Assembly: GCA_037042185.1 (NCBI GenBank)
Contig: JAXQJY010000032.1
Location: forward strand, 2,914,001-2,978,000
Length of the DNA: 64,000 bases
DNA from: Sordariomycetes sp. S80-01Y
Taxonomy: Eukaryota > Ascomycota > Sordariomycetes
Reading direction: 5' to 3'
Shown here piece after piece: positions 21,120 to 35,107 of the stretch. A model generated the notes under the pieces. It was not told the DNA's origin, made no database searches, and saw nothing but the letters and a program-made list of their open reading frames with translations. The position numbers and the translations under genes were made by a program. Each line of letters starts with the position of its first letter. Within the stretch, counting starts at the first letter, position 1.

Positions 21120-24100
21120 TTAAACAACAGCCGTCACCCTCCTGACGTTTCTCCTGGCACCCTCGCCAGCGACCATGATGGCGCCCTCGGCCTCCAGCGC
21201 CCTCATAGCCTCGTTGAATTCGGCTGTCTCGACCGGCAGACTCGATCCCTCACTCAGCCTTCTCGAGACGTCAGTCCAGCGAACAGACTGCCCGCCAGAT
21301 GTCATGTCATCAAGCAGCTTCTGCAGGGCATCCTTGATCTCTTCCTGCCTCTTGCGGTCCGCCGCACTGGTACCCTCGGTCAGGAGGCTCATGTCGATGC
21401 GGCCCTGGGAGTCGGTAGCGGCAGTCTTGAGCGCACTCTGGATGAGGCGGTAGGCCTCGCGAACATCGTCCCTGGTGACTCGCTCAGAAAGTCTCATCTT
21501 TGCGTGAGCCTCAGACAAGCGGATCATTGATTCCAGCTGACGGGTCGTGGCTGTGATTCGCTTTTCGGCGGCGCGGACATCCTGGCCCAGCGCACGCATC
21601 TCCAGATAGCTGTCCACGAGTTCCTGCGCTGCCTCCTGCGAGATGACAGGCTGTATTTGGGAGCGAGCGTAGGAGATGTAGAGAGTGAGGAAATCAACAG
21701 GTAGGATGTCTTCGTTCGAAGCAGCCGACTCCGGCTTGTCTTCGAGATAAAGGGAGAGCAAGTGCCTAGCCAAGCGCTTGTCGGCCTTTTCATCGACGCG
21801 GTCGAGGATGAGGTAGATCAAGTCGAAACGAGAGAGCAATGTTGGGGGAAGGTCGATATTCTGAGGAACGGACATGTCGGGGTTGTATCGACTGCCGATG
21901 GGATTCGCGGATGCGAGAATGCTCGTCCGTGCGTTCAAGGTGGTGATGATACCGGCCTTGGCAACCGAGACTGTCTGCTGCTCCATGACTTCGTGAAGCA
22001 CGGATCGTGTCGAGTCAGACATCTTGTCGAACTCATCGATGCAGCAGACACCGCCGTCCGATAGAACCAAAGCACCAGACTCGAGCACAAGCTGGCGGCT
22101 TTCAGGGTCCCGGGTGACGTAGGCTGTGAGACCAACGGCAGATGATCCCTTGCCGCTGGTGTAGACGCCGCGAGGTGCAATCTTGTGAACATACGCCAGC
22201 ATCTGGGACTTCGATGTTGAGGGATCACCGCACAGCAGGACGTTGATGTCGCCTCTGTACTTGGGGCTTCCACCCTTCTGGAACGTCTTGTTGGCTCCGC
22301 CGAAGAGCTGCAGGAGGATCCCCTTTTTGACGTCGTCCATTTCGTAAATCGAAGGTGCCAGCGAGCGGGATAGGAGGTCATAGATGTCTTCGCGAGCGGC
22401 GGTGGCGCGGATCTTCTCCTCTTCCTCGGGTGTCACCTTTCGTGCCTGCTCCATACCCTCCTCTTCGCCCTCCTCCTCATCATCGAAGCCCAGTGTCGTA
22501 GGATCGGCGTCCATGCGCTTGCTGTCGACCTTTTTGACGTGGCACATATCCACGTATGTTTTGTGAACGGCCTTCAGCGCTCGCTGACGGGGGTTCACCC
22601 TGACGGGGTTGACCCTGAAGATTCCGGTAATCTCCACCCTGTCACCAGCCTTACAGAAGTCAACAAATTCGTGGTGAGCGACAACGGAGACTGAGTGCGG
22701 CGTTTGGCCGGCAGGCACCGAGTCGGGAGTCTCTTGCAGCTTGATGACTTGCTTATCCTGAAACTCGCATCGGTTGTGGACGATTTGCATGGAGTTCTTG
22801 GCCCTGCAGTCCTGGGCACTGCACTCTGTTGGCTCGCGAATCTTGCCTCGCTCCAACAGGCTCGTGACGGCGTTGCCGCACTCATTGCAGCGAAAGTGTG
22901 CCTGGGTCATATCGGGAATGACCGGAGTCGCGCGAATCACCAGGCCCTTGATGCTGACCAGCTTGTCGACATCAGATGGGTTCAGGTCACGCATGTTCGT
23001 TGGCTTCTCGAGACCGAACACGCGGACGTAGTAACTAATCTTCTCAACCTTCTGCTCAAGCTGGCTCTGCTCGTCGCGCGGTCGCGGCGTTCCTGGGGTG
23101 CCCGCCTCCTCTGGCCTGTCAGAGCTGGGGAAGACAGGCTCTGAGCTTTCTCTGGCCGTTTGAGATTGCCGCGAGGCTCCATTCATGTGTTGGCTCATCT
23201 TGGCCGACTCGGCTGCTGCCCACTCAACCGCAAAGTCCTTGATGACCTGATCAAACACGGGGATCATTTCGCTCGGGTATACCTGAGCATGGTGGAACAG
23301 CTTTCGCGTGGGTGGGTAGAGATTCAGGTCTGCCAGATTGAGATGATATGTGGTCTTTCCCAGGAGCATCATGTTCTCGAAGGATTCGTAGTAGATCTTG
23401 GACTCGGCCATCGGGTGGTTTCGAACCTCCTCGTCGCTGAGTCCATCACGATATAGACGGTACTTCATCGCAAAGTTGCGGATGAAGTCTCTAAAGACAT
23501 GTAGAGAGTCCTGGATGGAGATGGTGGTACCCCACATCATAGCATCATCTGTTCCTCCCAGGGCGTCGGCTTCCGAGGTGTTCGGATCGCGGTTCGAAAA
23601 CGTCATGGCGTCTGAGGAGGGGACTCCTGTCTGGCGGACAAAGCGACCTTGGTCATCGACGAGCACACGTCTTGCGGGAGTATGGTTGACACCCATGTAG
23701 TCGCTTCCAATATCTCCTCGAGTATATCTTGCACCGCTGCTCCCTTGCTGGGAGCCCAGGAAGAGCCCGCTAGACTCACTCCTGAGGTCCGACTGGGGGA
23801 ACCGTAATGACTGGCCAGGACTGGAGCTGGGGTCGTAACGCATGGGCGACGAGCCTGGTCTTTTTAGTTACTTCAAATTGATGTGGGGGTCTGTACATAC
23901 CTCGCGCCTGAGCGCTGGCCCTAGGTGTACGGTTGCCATCACTGACGACCTCTTGGGATTCGGTCATTTGCCGCAGCGGTGAGCTGGGCTGCAGACCAGA
24001 GTTCTGGCTCTCATTTCGCTGGGTGCTCTGACTGTTGCTCTGCTGTCTAAGAGGCGAGGAGACTTGAGGACCGCTGTCCTGGTTTCCACCAGGTGCTGGC

Positions 24101-24240
24101 GAAGAAGACTGGAAGAACAGGGGGCTGGAGGCGCCCGCCTCTCCGTTCTGTGGTGTGTTGTTTGATTCGGACTGGCGACCCGATCGGCGCGGTGTTCCGG
24201 ACTGTGAGCCACGCGTGCGGCGTTGCGAAGGCGACGACAT
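21120..24240 (-). CDS. MCM4: MCM4 subunit of the MCM2-7 replicative helicase
   Basis: Part of the hexameric AAA+ helicase that licenses and unwinds replication origins in the nucleus. Two exons, 23901-24240 and 21120-23854, with a 46-nt intron (GTATGT...CCAG), giving 1024 aa. The start MSSPSQRRTRG opens a Ser/Gln-rich disordered N-terminus of about 170 residues, typical of Mcm4 and a known target of DDK/CDK. The N-terminal zinc-binding motif runs CNECGN...CSAQDC. AAA+ motifs are Walker A GDPSTSKSQ, Walker B CCIDEFDKM, sensor ASANPIGSRYNP and arginine-finger LLSRFDLIYLILD. The C-terminal winged-helix region ends in RRVTAVV. It is divergent from homocitrate synthase, and MCB-like boxes lie just upstream. 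The assignment to Mcm4 rather than another MCM rests on overall similarity and the N-terminal type. Confidence 0.96.
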
Positions 24241-24334
24241 CTTTGCCAATCTTCTCGAAGTTGATCTGGTCGGTCGAGGTGAAGCGACGGCTAGGGAGAG
24301 GAAGGAAATATCGAGGGGGAGGGGAGGGATGCGA

Positions 24335-24400
24335 GGCGCGTAAAGTGGTGGAGACGCGTAAAGTGGTTTTCGAGACGCGACGCCAATGAGAGTAAAGTGG
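24335..24400. promoter_or_regulatory. MCB-like boxes and GTAAAGTGG repeats upstream of MCM4
   Basis: Within 95-160 bp upstream of the MCM4 ATG there are GGCGCGT (24335-24341), a perfect ACGCGT (24354-24359) and ACGCGA (24375-24380). The word GTAAAGTGG occurs three times (24340-24348, 24358-24366, 24392-24400). In yeasts ACGCGT is the MBF target for G1/S transcription, and MCM genes are classic MBF targets. That this operates here is inference. Confidence 0.6.
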
Positions 24401-26065
24401 TCCGTGCACACGCGACAGCCCCTTACCTTTCGGAGCGCGGTGACATGATTTGGATGGAAAGGGGCGCACGAACCCGCCTGGGCGGCTTCGATTTCGACAA
24501 GCTAAAAATACATTTTGTCATACTGATCGCTCCACTGGATGAAGAAGTGTCACTTTAAAGCATCGCCTCTCCTCGTACGCGGAATACCACATCCCACGAG
24601 AGCCTAACCTGACTGGAGCCAAACTTGACGTTCGGGAAAGGGGAAGCAGCACAGACCAAGGCAAGACTCCCCATGACGGGAATGTGGTCTCCAATTGACG
24701 TCAGATCCTCCGCTATATGACCTGAGTCGACTTGGGATTTTTACACAAGCTCTGGTTAATTCCACGGCCTCATCTATCACAAAGACTCCACGTAATAAGC
24801 GCAACTACCCGAGAGCCCTCCCCGAGGACGACAGTCAGGCTATTTCGGCCACCAGGCGCTTTTAAACCAAAACCACAGCTAGGAACCTAAAGCCTACTGC
24901 TTCTGTTACGTACTTATGAGAACCCTGCATCTAGTTCCGAACCCTCGGTTATGCTTGTGGATTCCGTTGGGGCCGGAAGACCGCGTTCCTGATCATCGGG
25001 CATCTGACTTCAGCACAAACTAGACGCGACAGAGAGGAGTCAACCGTCCCCGCTGCTTACATTTGTAACGCAAACGATAGGCTGCTCTAGCTTTCGCCAC
25101 CGGAGTTGAATCTAAGCATGAGAGGGCGCAAAGTCGAGCACGATTGTCCGGAACCTACTTCAACGGAAACTACAAACGCAATGGTCCTTCGAAGGGACGG
25201 CGGTTCTGAGATCCTTGGTCGCTATCGAAGATGATTGGCCATGTAATTGAAGAATAACAGCAGCGGTTTGGCCGAACTCAAAAAAGAACAATAATTAAGA
25301 AAAAAAAGGCTTGGCGGCGACGCATGGAAACATCTTGGCTCGCTGCCAAGAACGGTGGAGGGAGGAGCAACACGGATATTTCATATCACTGAAGCGGATT
25401 GTAATCGACCGCAGCAAGTGGGCTGAAAGCATGTGAGACATATTTGGCGCGGTGCCGACATATGATGCTCTTGCCTTGAGGTTCAGTGGCTCCGGCTTGC
25501 TAGGCCCTACCTAGAATCTGTAGGTGGACAGCCGAGGAAGAAGCATTTATTGCGAAATGCATAATTGCAGCATCCACAGCTCAAATCTGTGACTCATTTA
25601 GGGAAGCTTTTGGGACCCAACGAAGCGAGTCTTCCATTTAGACGAGATGAGCAGAGATGAAGAAAAACCCAGAACATCGCACAAACAAGGCAAGAGGTCT
25701 TCTGGGGGACCGATGAGAACAATATCATCAGAGATTAGACACGTAATTTTCAGGTCTCATGGCGGCACATGAACAAACTTTTGGACGTTGTCGAACCGAG
25801 GGTGCTTTGAGGGGGACTGACACTCAAACTAGCATGAAGCGGGATCGGTGCAAGTAGGTTTACGATCGTGGTGGTCGGAGTGTGATCCCCGCACTACATT
25901 GCCGGTTAGTCGTCAGGTGTGTTACCGATCTCGGAGAGCCTATCCCGTACTTTTCTAAAGTCTACAGTGCGTGTGGCCAGCCATTGGTCCTATGTCCCAC
26001 CAAAGAGTCTAACCTTTGCGTCATTATCGGCCGCGGGGCTGACTAACAGGGGCCTCCACAGACAT
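24401..26065. other. intergenic region MCM4 / homocitrate synthase
   Basis: No coding sequence is recognised. The region is more AT-rich than its flanks, with A-runs near 25280-25310. One TGACTCA word lies at 25590-25596. It should hold the distal promoter elements of both divergent genes. Confidence 0.45.
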
Positions 26066-26098
26066 TGACTCACGGTGCATGCGCACTGTTTATAAAAG
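26066..26098 (+). promoter_or_regulatory. TGACTCA site and TATA box of the homocitrate synthase gene
   Basis: A perfect Gcn4/CPC1-type site TGACTCA (26066-26072) sits 19 bp before TATAAAAG (26091-26098), about 110 bp before the chosen ATG at 26211. A second TGACTCA is at 25590-25596. Gcn4/CPC1 activates amino-acid genes on starvation, so general control of this lysine gene is likely. Confidence 0.65.
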
Positions 26099-26210
26099 TT
26101 TTCTCGTCACCACCTACGACAGAACGATTGTCAACAAGAAAGCCTTGCCTGAACTCCCAATTGCCGCTACGCCATTCTTCCGACGTCAATCGAAACCAGG
26201 AGTGCCCATT

Positions 26211-28405
<2,195 letters not shown>

Positions 28406-29646
28406 AAGCAACATGGACGAGGCGATGTTTTGTGGGTAGTTGGGCGCTTCAGGTATTGGAAAAGTACTGAATGTGTATTCATCGCCATTCCGCAGATTGG
28501 CTTTGCAAGTTTCACACACATGGATAAACCCGACCCATCACTGCTCGGGGAAAATGCACGCTTTGTTGATCAAAAAAATATGACCAAGAATACGCTGAAA
28601 AAGAAAAAAAATTTAAGTGCCTTCCCATTGTCGTGGTTTTGCTCAGACCAGGAGTGTGTCTTCTTGGAGAGATGTGCGGCTCGTACGATGGCGCGGCCAT
28701 GGGTGATTGCTCCCTGGCTCGAACATTCAAGAGATAAAGTACATGTGATTTGACCAATGTCACGCTCGTCTCAAATTGCGGACCAGAGCGACGCAGACGA
28801 AGACGAGACAGGCTGGCTAGCAGTACAGCAATTTCAAAAGACACAAGCGGTCTTGATATCTGGTAGCTAGTTTGGAAGGGCAACACATTCGCTGTGTACT
28901 CGTCTCTCGGAGGGCTTTGCATTTGACCTACCCCTTAGGCTAGTCTGTGCTCGCTCATGCGGTCTGCCTCTTGTCGATCGCCTCGTGTCAAGCCTAACCG
29001 CCTTGCTTTGGAGCATACCTCAAATTGGGAGTGAGCCCACCTGGACTTGGGAGCCTAACAGTCCGACCTGGGAGCCCTTGTTGGCCAGCAAGCTGCCTCT
29101 TGTTGCCATAGGCTGGGCGGTCAGATTCACTCCGTATCCTGTCTCTCTGTTCTGTCTTCTCGCTCCCAAATGTACCTGGGTGCACAGTAATCAAAAGATG
29201 GACACACAATCATGACGCTAGAATTATAGGCGTCGGTCGAGAGCAGAGCGTCACGAGCCAACACGTTCCCAGCAGTGGCACGGTCGGCCTGGGGCCTTGA
29301 CGAATTATCATTGCCATTAGCTAACATGACCAGGCAGCTTGTGACTGTGATTAAATTGCATGATACAAATAGACATCGACTTACTCGTACGAAATGTGGT
29401 ACTTATAACACCAAACCGAAGTGACCTTTGAAGGTGAGGTGCGAGAATCCGGAGTAATGTTTCTCCAAGCACGTGACACAAATTGGAGGAATCAGAAGGT
29501 GGGATCCACTGGCAGGACAGTTGAGCGACACAGGCACTATTACAGGTGTCCGCGACGATGGTGGGGCCGCAGACCGTCTAAGGGTGAGCTGCCAGAGGTC
29601 GACGTGGGCTTTTGCAACGCATCAACGCATCAACATCCCGCCCATC
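28406..29646. other. intergenic region downstream of homocitrate synthase
   Basis: No coding sequence is recognised. An A-rich patch at about 28570-28615 may be part of the 3' end region. The distal half should hold the coatomer zeta promoter. Confidence 0.45.
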
Positions 29647-30374
29647 ATGTCTCCTGGAATGACCTTGTTCTCGGTGCAGGCCATTCTGATCCTCGGCACA
29701 GAGGACGGCTCCAGGATCTTCTCCAAGTACTACAGCTCGCCACACAATGCGCCAAATGGTAAGCCTGGATCCCGCGCTGCTCATTGTCAAGTCTCGGAGG
29801 GGTGGCTTGCTGGTCGAGGCGAAACCCGTGCTAATTCGTATGCCCAGCTCCCAGCGGCCAAAGCAACCCCTACCCCGACGTGAAGGCGCAAAAGGCATTC
29901 GAAAAGGGCCTGATCGACAAGACGGCTAAACAGACCGGCGACATCATCCTCTACGACAACCGAATCGTCCTCTACAAGCTCGAATCGGATGTCATGATCT
30001 ACGTTGTCGGGAGCGTGGATGAGAACGAGATCCTTCTATACAACACAATCCTGGCTCTGAGGGATTCGCTACATCTGCTATTCAAGTAAGCTCCTCGCCA
30101 AATCCCGGGCTGCGACCGTGCTAATTCGTCCAGGCAATCCGTAGACAAAAGGACCATCGTTGAGAACTACGACCTCGTGTCCCTCGCAATTGACGAGATC
30201 GTCGACGACGGCATCATCCTCGAGACCGATCCCACCATCATCGTCCAGAGAGTCAGCAAGGCGCCCCAACAAGACATCCCAATGGGCCGGATCGATCTTA
30301 GCGAGCAAGGTGTCAACAACCTGGCGCAGCTCGGGAAGTCCAAGTTGGCGGACTGGTTACGGCAAGGGCTATGA
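29647..30374 (+). CDS. RET3: coatomer (COPI) zeta subunit
   Basis: Small longin-fold subunit of the COPI coat that recycles vesicles from Golgi to ER; it pairs with gamma-COP. Three exons: 29647-29758, 29848-30085, 30134-30374, giving 196 aa, about the family length. The start is MSPGMTLFSVQAILILGTEDG. The core reads RIFSKYYSS, KAFEKGLIDKTAKQTGDIILYDN, IVLYKLESDVMIYVVGS, NEILLYNTILALRDSLHLLF and YDLVSLAIDEIVDDGIILETD. The intron 1 acceptor was chosen at 29847 (TGCCCAG) because the next AG, 7 nt downstream, breaks frame; the junction gives NAPSGQSNPYPD. Both introns have CTAAT branch-like sites. The gene converges with SUA5, stops 88 nt apart. Confidence 0.93.
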
Positions 30375-30462
30375 GGCGCGGGCGTTGGTCGTTTGGCTGG
30401 AGTTTGATCTGCTTAGCGAAGAGCTTGGCTCGGTAGAGGGTCTCATGAAGTCTATTGATCTT

Positions 30463-31842
30463 TTATGCTCTAATTTCTGAAGCCGCCTTCCGCAGGCGGT
30501 TCATCACTGCTCCTGCTATGTCGATTTCGTCGTCTATGCCGTCTACAAAGATGATGTCTGCCCCTCGCTGGTCGAGCTCCCGCAGAGCCGAGAACAGCCC
30601 CTGCGCTATCCCACGAGTCTCTTTTCCGAGGTCTATGTCCAAAAGTCGCCCTATCGTCTCTCCGCTGGCACTGACCAGGTTGCCCTCGAGAACGTTGTAT
30701 GATGTTCCTGGCTGATCCTGGTCTCCATCTCGGGCCTCCCGCGTACGCGCCGCAAGCTTCAGCTCGTCGCTTCGCAAGCCACCAGCTTGCTTCCAACGTT
30801 GCGTCCTTATGACGCCGATGCTCCTGATTGACTTCTTCCCATTTGCTCCATTCGAATGCACGTTCTCCATATCTTGCGCCATCGCAGCGTCCACGCTTGT
30901 GATCCCATCTAAGCCCTTCTCGTGCGTAGCCTCGTACAAAACGACCCTTGCCTTTGGGCTGTAGTGCTTGTACTTCATTCCCGGTGCACGAGGCGCCGCC
31001 TTGCCGTCCTCTCCGTGGTCTTTGTATGCCTTCACCACGTTCTCCCAGCCCGGGCACTTCCTGATCGCGTCGATTCCGACGCCCCCAGGCCGCAGAATCG
31101 CCGGCGGATCACATAATCCATCGACAACAGTGCTCTCCACACCGACGTCGCATGCTCCTCCATCAAGAATAAGCTCGATCCTTCCATCCAGGTCGTGCTT
31201 GACGTGCTGTGCCGTGGTCGGTGAAGGCTTCGTTGACGCGTTTGCCGAGGGGGCAGCAAGCGGCACACCCGCCAACTTGATGAGACTCAAAGCCAGCGAT
31301 GTGGACGGCATCCTCACTCCAAAGGTCTTCAGCCCAGCCGTCACTTCAGGTGCCAACTTGGACGGCTGCGGGTTCGGCATCAACATGGTCAGCGGACCTG
31401 GCCAGAAATTTTCGATCAGGGTGTTGTATCGTTCAGGAACATCCTGGCCTCCCAGGTACTCCCTCAACATGCTAATGTCGGAAACATGAATGATCAAAGG
31501 GTTGTCCGATGGCCTGCCCTTTGCCGAATAAATCCCTTTCACAGAACCACTTCGTGTAGCATCCGCGCCGAGGCCGTATACTGTCTCTGTGGGGAATGCG
31601 ACAGGGAGATCTGAGTGTCGCATGTATTTTGCCGCGTTCTGTACTGGCTGGATCGCTTCTGCATCAGTGGTGTCCACGATCCAGTGTTCCAGACGAGAGG
31701 TGCCTGTGGTCTCTTGGTGGTGACCCAGTGTCTTCTTTTCCGGTATTCTCAAGATTCGTGTCTCCATCGTGGCGATTGTCCGAGGGGCGTGGCACGGATT
31801 GCGGATCAGAGTAAGTCTTGTTCTGCCAAGTGTTCTGAACAT
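30463..31842 (-). CDS. SUA5: threonylcarbamoyl-AMP synthase Sua5
   Basis: Makes threonylcarbamoyl-adenylate from Thr, bicarbonate and ATP for the t6A modification of ANN-decoding tRNAs. Intronless, 459 aa. The YrdC domain (about residues 60-270) shows DLPVAFPTETVYGLGADAT, IYSAKGRPSDNPLIIHVSD, ENFWPGPLTMLM, VRMPSTSLALSLIK and PLAAPSANASTKPSPTTAQHV. The linker has the Sua5-typical AAPRAPGMKYKHYSPKA, and the C-terminal Sua5 domain ends NRLRKAASEIRA. The first 25 residues (MFRTLGRTRLTLIRNPCHAP) are basic and hydroxylated without acids, a likely mitochondrial presequence. A second in-frame ATG at 31767 (METRILRI) could give the cytosolic form. It converges with coatomer zeta. Confidence 0.95.
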   Translation of the reverse strand: MFRTLGRTRLTLIRNPCHAPRTIATMETRILRIPEKKTLGHHQETTGTSRLEHWIVDTTDAEAIQPVQNAAKYMRHSDLPVAFPTETVYGLGADATRSGSVKGIYSAKGRPSDNPLIIHVSDISMLREYLGGQDVPERYNTLIENFWPGPLTMLMPNPQPSKLAPEVTAGLKTFGVRMPSTSLALSLIKLAGVPLAAPSANASTKPSPTTAQHVKHDLDGRIELILDGGACDVGVESTVVDGLCDPPAILRPGGVGIDAIRKCPGWENVVKAYKDHGEDGKAAPRAPGMKYKHYSPKARVVLYEATHEKGLDGITSVDAAMAQDMENVHSNGANGKKSIRSIGVIRTQRWKQAGGLRSDELKLAARTREARDGDQDQPGTSYNVLEGNLVSASGETIGRLLDIDLGKETRGIAQGLFSALRELDQRGADIIFVDGIDDEIDIAGAVMNRLRKAASEIRA

Positions 31843-32250
31843 GAAATGGACGTGAAGGGTCTGATGAAGGGTGCGATGAAGGGTTTGTTTTCGCTTTCAT
31901 GAGTAGGTAGGTACCTTACTTATGTGGGCTGGGCCTAAGAGTCATACTAGGTACCTGATGTACCTTAGTAGGTGCTTGGTCGCGGTCCAAAAAAAATTTA
32001 GGCGCGTCGCAATAAGCTTCGGGCCAAACCCATCTAAACCCCTGTCCTTTCTAACTACGTCACGCCTAGTGAACTCATCACCACAAGCTTCACTACGGAC
32101 GAATAATGAAGTTCTGCGACCAGGGTCTTTGGTGTTCTCGTTTCAGCTGTGGTTTGGAATGTCGCTTGATCTCGTCTCAACTCTATGTTTTCCACGTGCA
32201 AGCACCGTGGCATGATCACTCAGGTGCTACATGTTCTTCATGTTCCCTCT
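31843..32250. other. SUA5 upstream region with GGTACC-type motif cluster
   Basis: About 400 bp between the SUA5 start and the COG4 stop. From 31904 to 31977 there are repeated AGGTAC/GTACCT words (GTAGGTAGGTACCTTAC, CTAGGTACCTGATGTACC). No coding sequence is seen. Confidence 0.5.
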
Positions 32251-34712
32251 TCACAGAATCCTCACCAGGCCCCTTGCCTTTTTTCTCTCGTCTTCGGTTA
32301 ACACCCAATCGATCCCGTCGTCGCCGTCCAGCTCGAGGATCTCTTCCCACTCGTCATCCTCCATGTTTGCTACCATCAATAGCTGCGAGACCTTTGCGAA
32401 CACGTCGCGGATTGTGTAGTCGCCCCTTGAGACGGTGTTGACAATCGCCGTGAAGTCGCGCTCAATGCGGATCGCGCCGTATGGGTTTGTCCTGCCCGTA
32501 TAGCTGAGGATGCGCTTCTCGAGGACCTTGGACAGGTATCGTGCTGTCAGATCCAGCAGATTGTTGAAGGCTGACGGAGTCATTATGCGGGCGATTGGTT
32601 TCATGAGTTGATCCCACCCGTGCTCGAATCGCCGAGGCACTTGCTCAAGAATCTCGTCCTCGTCTTCATCCGCTTGGCGAGCCATCTCCATAATCTCATC
32701 TTCCATCAGGGTGTAGTCGACATCTCGGAAGGTATCCGAAAGCACGGGACGTAGCCTAGCCTTCACCACAAGATTGAATAGCACTTGAATGCCCTCATTG
32801 AGCAGCTCGGTTGTCTTGCCCGTAAAGGCTGATTCCATGGTGCTCAGCGCGTTCGCGACGAACACAACGTCCCGCTCGAAGGGAAACGAGTCCTTTAGCG
32901 GGCCATGGGCAGCAGCGCCGTTCGCGGCTCCGTCGGTCGTGCCCAACCGACCTTGAATGATCCTCCTCAGGTACTCGTTCGCCATGTCGAGACTGTTGAT
33001 CAACACAATGAACTGTATGATCTTGTCTTCCGGGGGGAAACCTCCCTGGACCACGGGTTTGGGATATGACTCGTCACGCATCTTGCGCTGTACCATGCCC
33101 ACGAAGTCATTCTCGAGGACTCGTCCGACCGTAGGCACACAAGAGGCGATGATGTCTCTTTGCGACGTCGAAATCGACTTCTGTATGACGGCGTTGACAA
33201 TGTACATGACATCATCTACTGCTAGTATTATGAAAGGGGCGTTGCCCTCAATTGACTTGTTCAGGCTCAGCGACAGCCCAGGGGGGTATTCGTCAAGTTG
33301 GAATGCTTTCTCGACAGACCGTCGGAAGAAGAATGTTGTCATAACATTGTAGGGGTTGATGAGTTTTCCGGACACTTTGCGGTAGAGTGCCGACTTGATC
33401 AGCACCTCGGGAACACTCAGAGGCGTGTCTTCCGGAGTGCTTGCGTCCTGCGAGCGGTGAGCTTGTGGATGATGCTACCTCGTGCGTGACCACTTACTAT
33501 GCATTTACCGGCCAAGAATCGCGTATAGAGTGACCATCGGCCGAGCATGACGGCGATTTCGTTCAAAAGGCCGTCAATCTCCTTCATGTTGACACCCTCG
33601 TCCTCGCTACTCCGAGCATTCGTCCCGCCGCCAACAGCGGGCGAGTTGACTCTTGATGAGCCACCCCCTGGCGGTTTTGGCAGGAAGCTCTGAACGAGGA
33701 ATGAGAAGGGGTAGCTTTTCACATCCGTCAACTTCCGATCGACGTTGCGCTCGTCGCCCCAAGTGTCTAGGATGATGCCTCCCTGGACATCTGCTTCCAT
33801 CTGTAACCTTTCGATGACCCGAACCATCTTGCCCGAGCCATAGTGTCGTTCTACAAGCCCCCCATGGCCTTCGACGATTTGGGCAATGTGCTCAAAAAGC
33901 TTCGTCAAAGCGTTGGCGTAGAAGAACCCCTCCCTTCTTCCACCCATACCGTCTTTCAGCGTAGCTCTTGCTGTTCCGGCGACTCCCTGGCACACGTATC
34001 GACCATACACATCTAGACCAACCTCTGTCCGCCCAATCAGCGGGAACAGCTTGAAGAACCTTGTGACCTTAGTGCCGTCTCCTTCTCCGGCCGCTCTCTC
34101 AAACTCCCGCAGGAAGAGGCCGCACAGACTCTCTCTCGAGTTTTCCAACGTGATCCAAGGTGCGTCTGGCACCTCTACACTCGGGACGATGCTCGCCGCA
34201 AATGAACCCTTGGCTATACTCTCCGGGATCTTGCTGGCGCGATCGAGATATCCAGCCGCAGCTTCCCAGTCCTGCGGCGCACCCATAGAGCCAACAACCC
34301 CATGGACGCAAGCTTTCAACTCAGCAACCTGCTCCGCTACACGTAGCGTGTCTTCCACCCTGCTCTTCTCCAAGTCCAGCTCTTTGACCCGATTACTCAG
34401 TGTTCCCGCGGTATCGGCAGCCGCGGAAAGCATGTCGTTGCTAATTCTTCTGGCTGCGATGACTTGAGCTCCCAAGCCCGCCCTCAACAGATCCAACCGC
34501 CCCAGATCTCTCGAGAGATCGGCCTGAGAGGAGACGAGTCCATCGAGCTGTTTCGCTATCGAGGCTTCGCGCAGGTGGAGCTTTTCGAGGGCGGCGCGAA
34601 GCTCGGACTCGGAGGTGGCATTGTGGACGCCGGACGTCAGGGTGGTTGGATGCGTGCTGGACGATGCTGCGACGACGGAGGTGTCGTGGACGCCGTTGGG
34701 AGGGAGTGACAT
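32251..34712 (-). CDS. COG4: conserved oligomeric Golgi complex subunit 4
   Basis: COG is the tether for retrograde intra-Golgi vesicles; Cog4 is in lobe A and binds SNAREs and the SM protein Sly1. Two exons, 33498-34712 and 32251-33447, with a 50-nt intron (GTAAGT...CTCGCAG), giving 803 aa. The start MSLPPNGVHDTS is the first in-frame ATG; the 52 open codons before it begin with GTG. The N-terminal coiled coil (about residues 35-130, SELRAALEKLHLREASIAKQL) is followed by the helical-rod body with YGRYVCQGVAGTARATLKDG, FYANALTKLFEHIAQIVEGH and VERHYGSGKMVRVIERLQ. Exon 2 carries DDVMYIVNAVIQKSIST and the Cog4 C-terminal region ending DERKKARGLVRIL. Family call is firm. Confidence 0.93.
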
Positions 34713-35107
34713 TGACGTTGAGCAGGCGGTGCGGAGGGTTGCATAGCTGCCTAGGCTCGTCGCCTTGTCGTCGATATTGTTGCAATTGGGAGGGTGTTGG
34801 TGAACGTTGTTGAAGATGGATGCGGGTTCGGGGCCCCGACCTGCGCTGCTGTCATCACCGAGGGGCACCCTACCCTAAGCCAAAGGGACGCGACTTTCAA
34901 TGCAAGCAAACTACCCGGCCACGACTACAAGTAATATCAACATGAGGAGGCTTTGATGAGGTCACAGTTTACGGACCAGTTTTTGGGTTCCGACCGTGTT
35001 CTCGAAACACTGTTGTGCTATGGCCAGATCACACTGTACACAGTTTCAATGGGCCCCCTGATAATTGAGCCTCCAAACTTGTGAATGAACATGTGAATTA
35101 TTTTGCT
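34713..35107. other. intergenic spacer COG4 / PMR1
   Basis: About 395 bp holding the COG4 promoter and PMR1 3' UTR, both genes on the minus strand. No other gene is seen. Confidence 0.5.

Noticed and set aside
34713-34868. N-terminal extension of Cog4 to 34868
   Set aside because: The frame opens with GTG; the first in-frame ATG is 34712.
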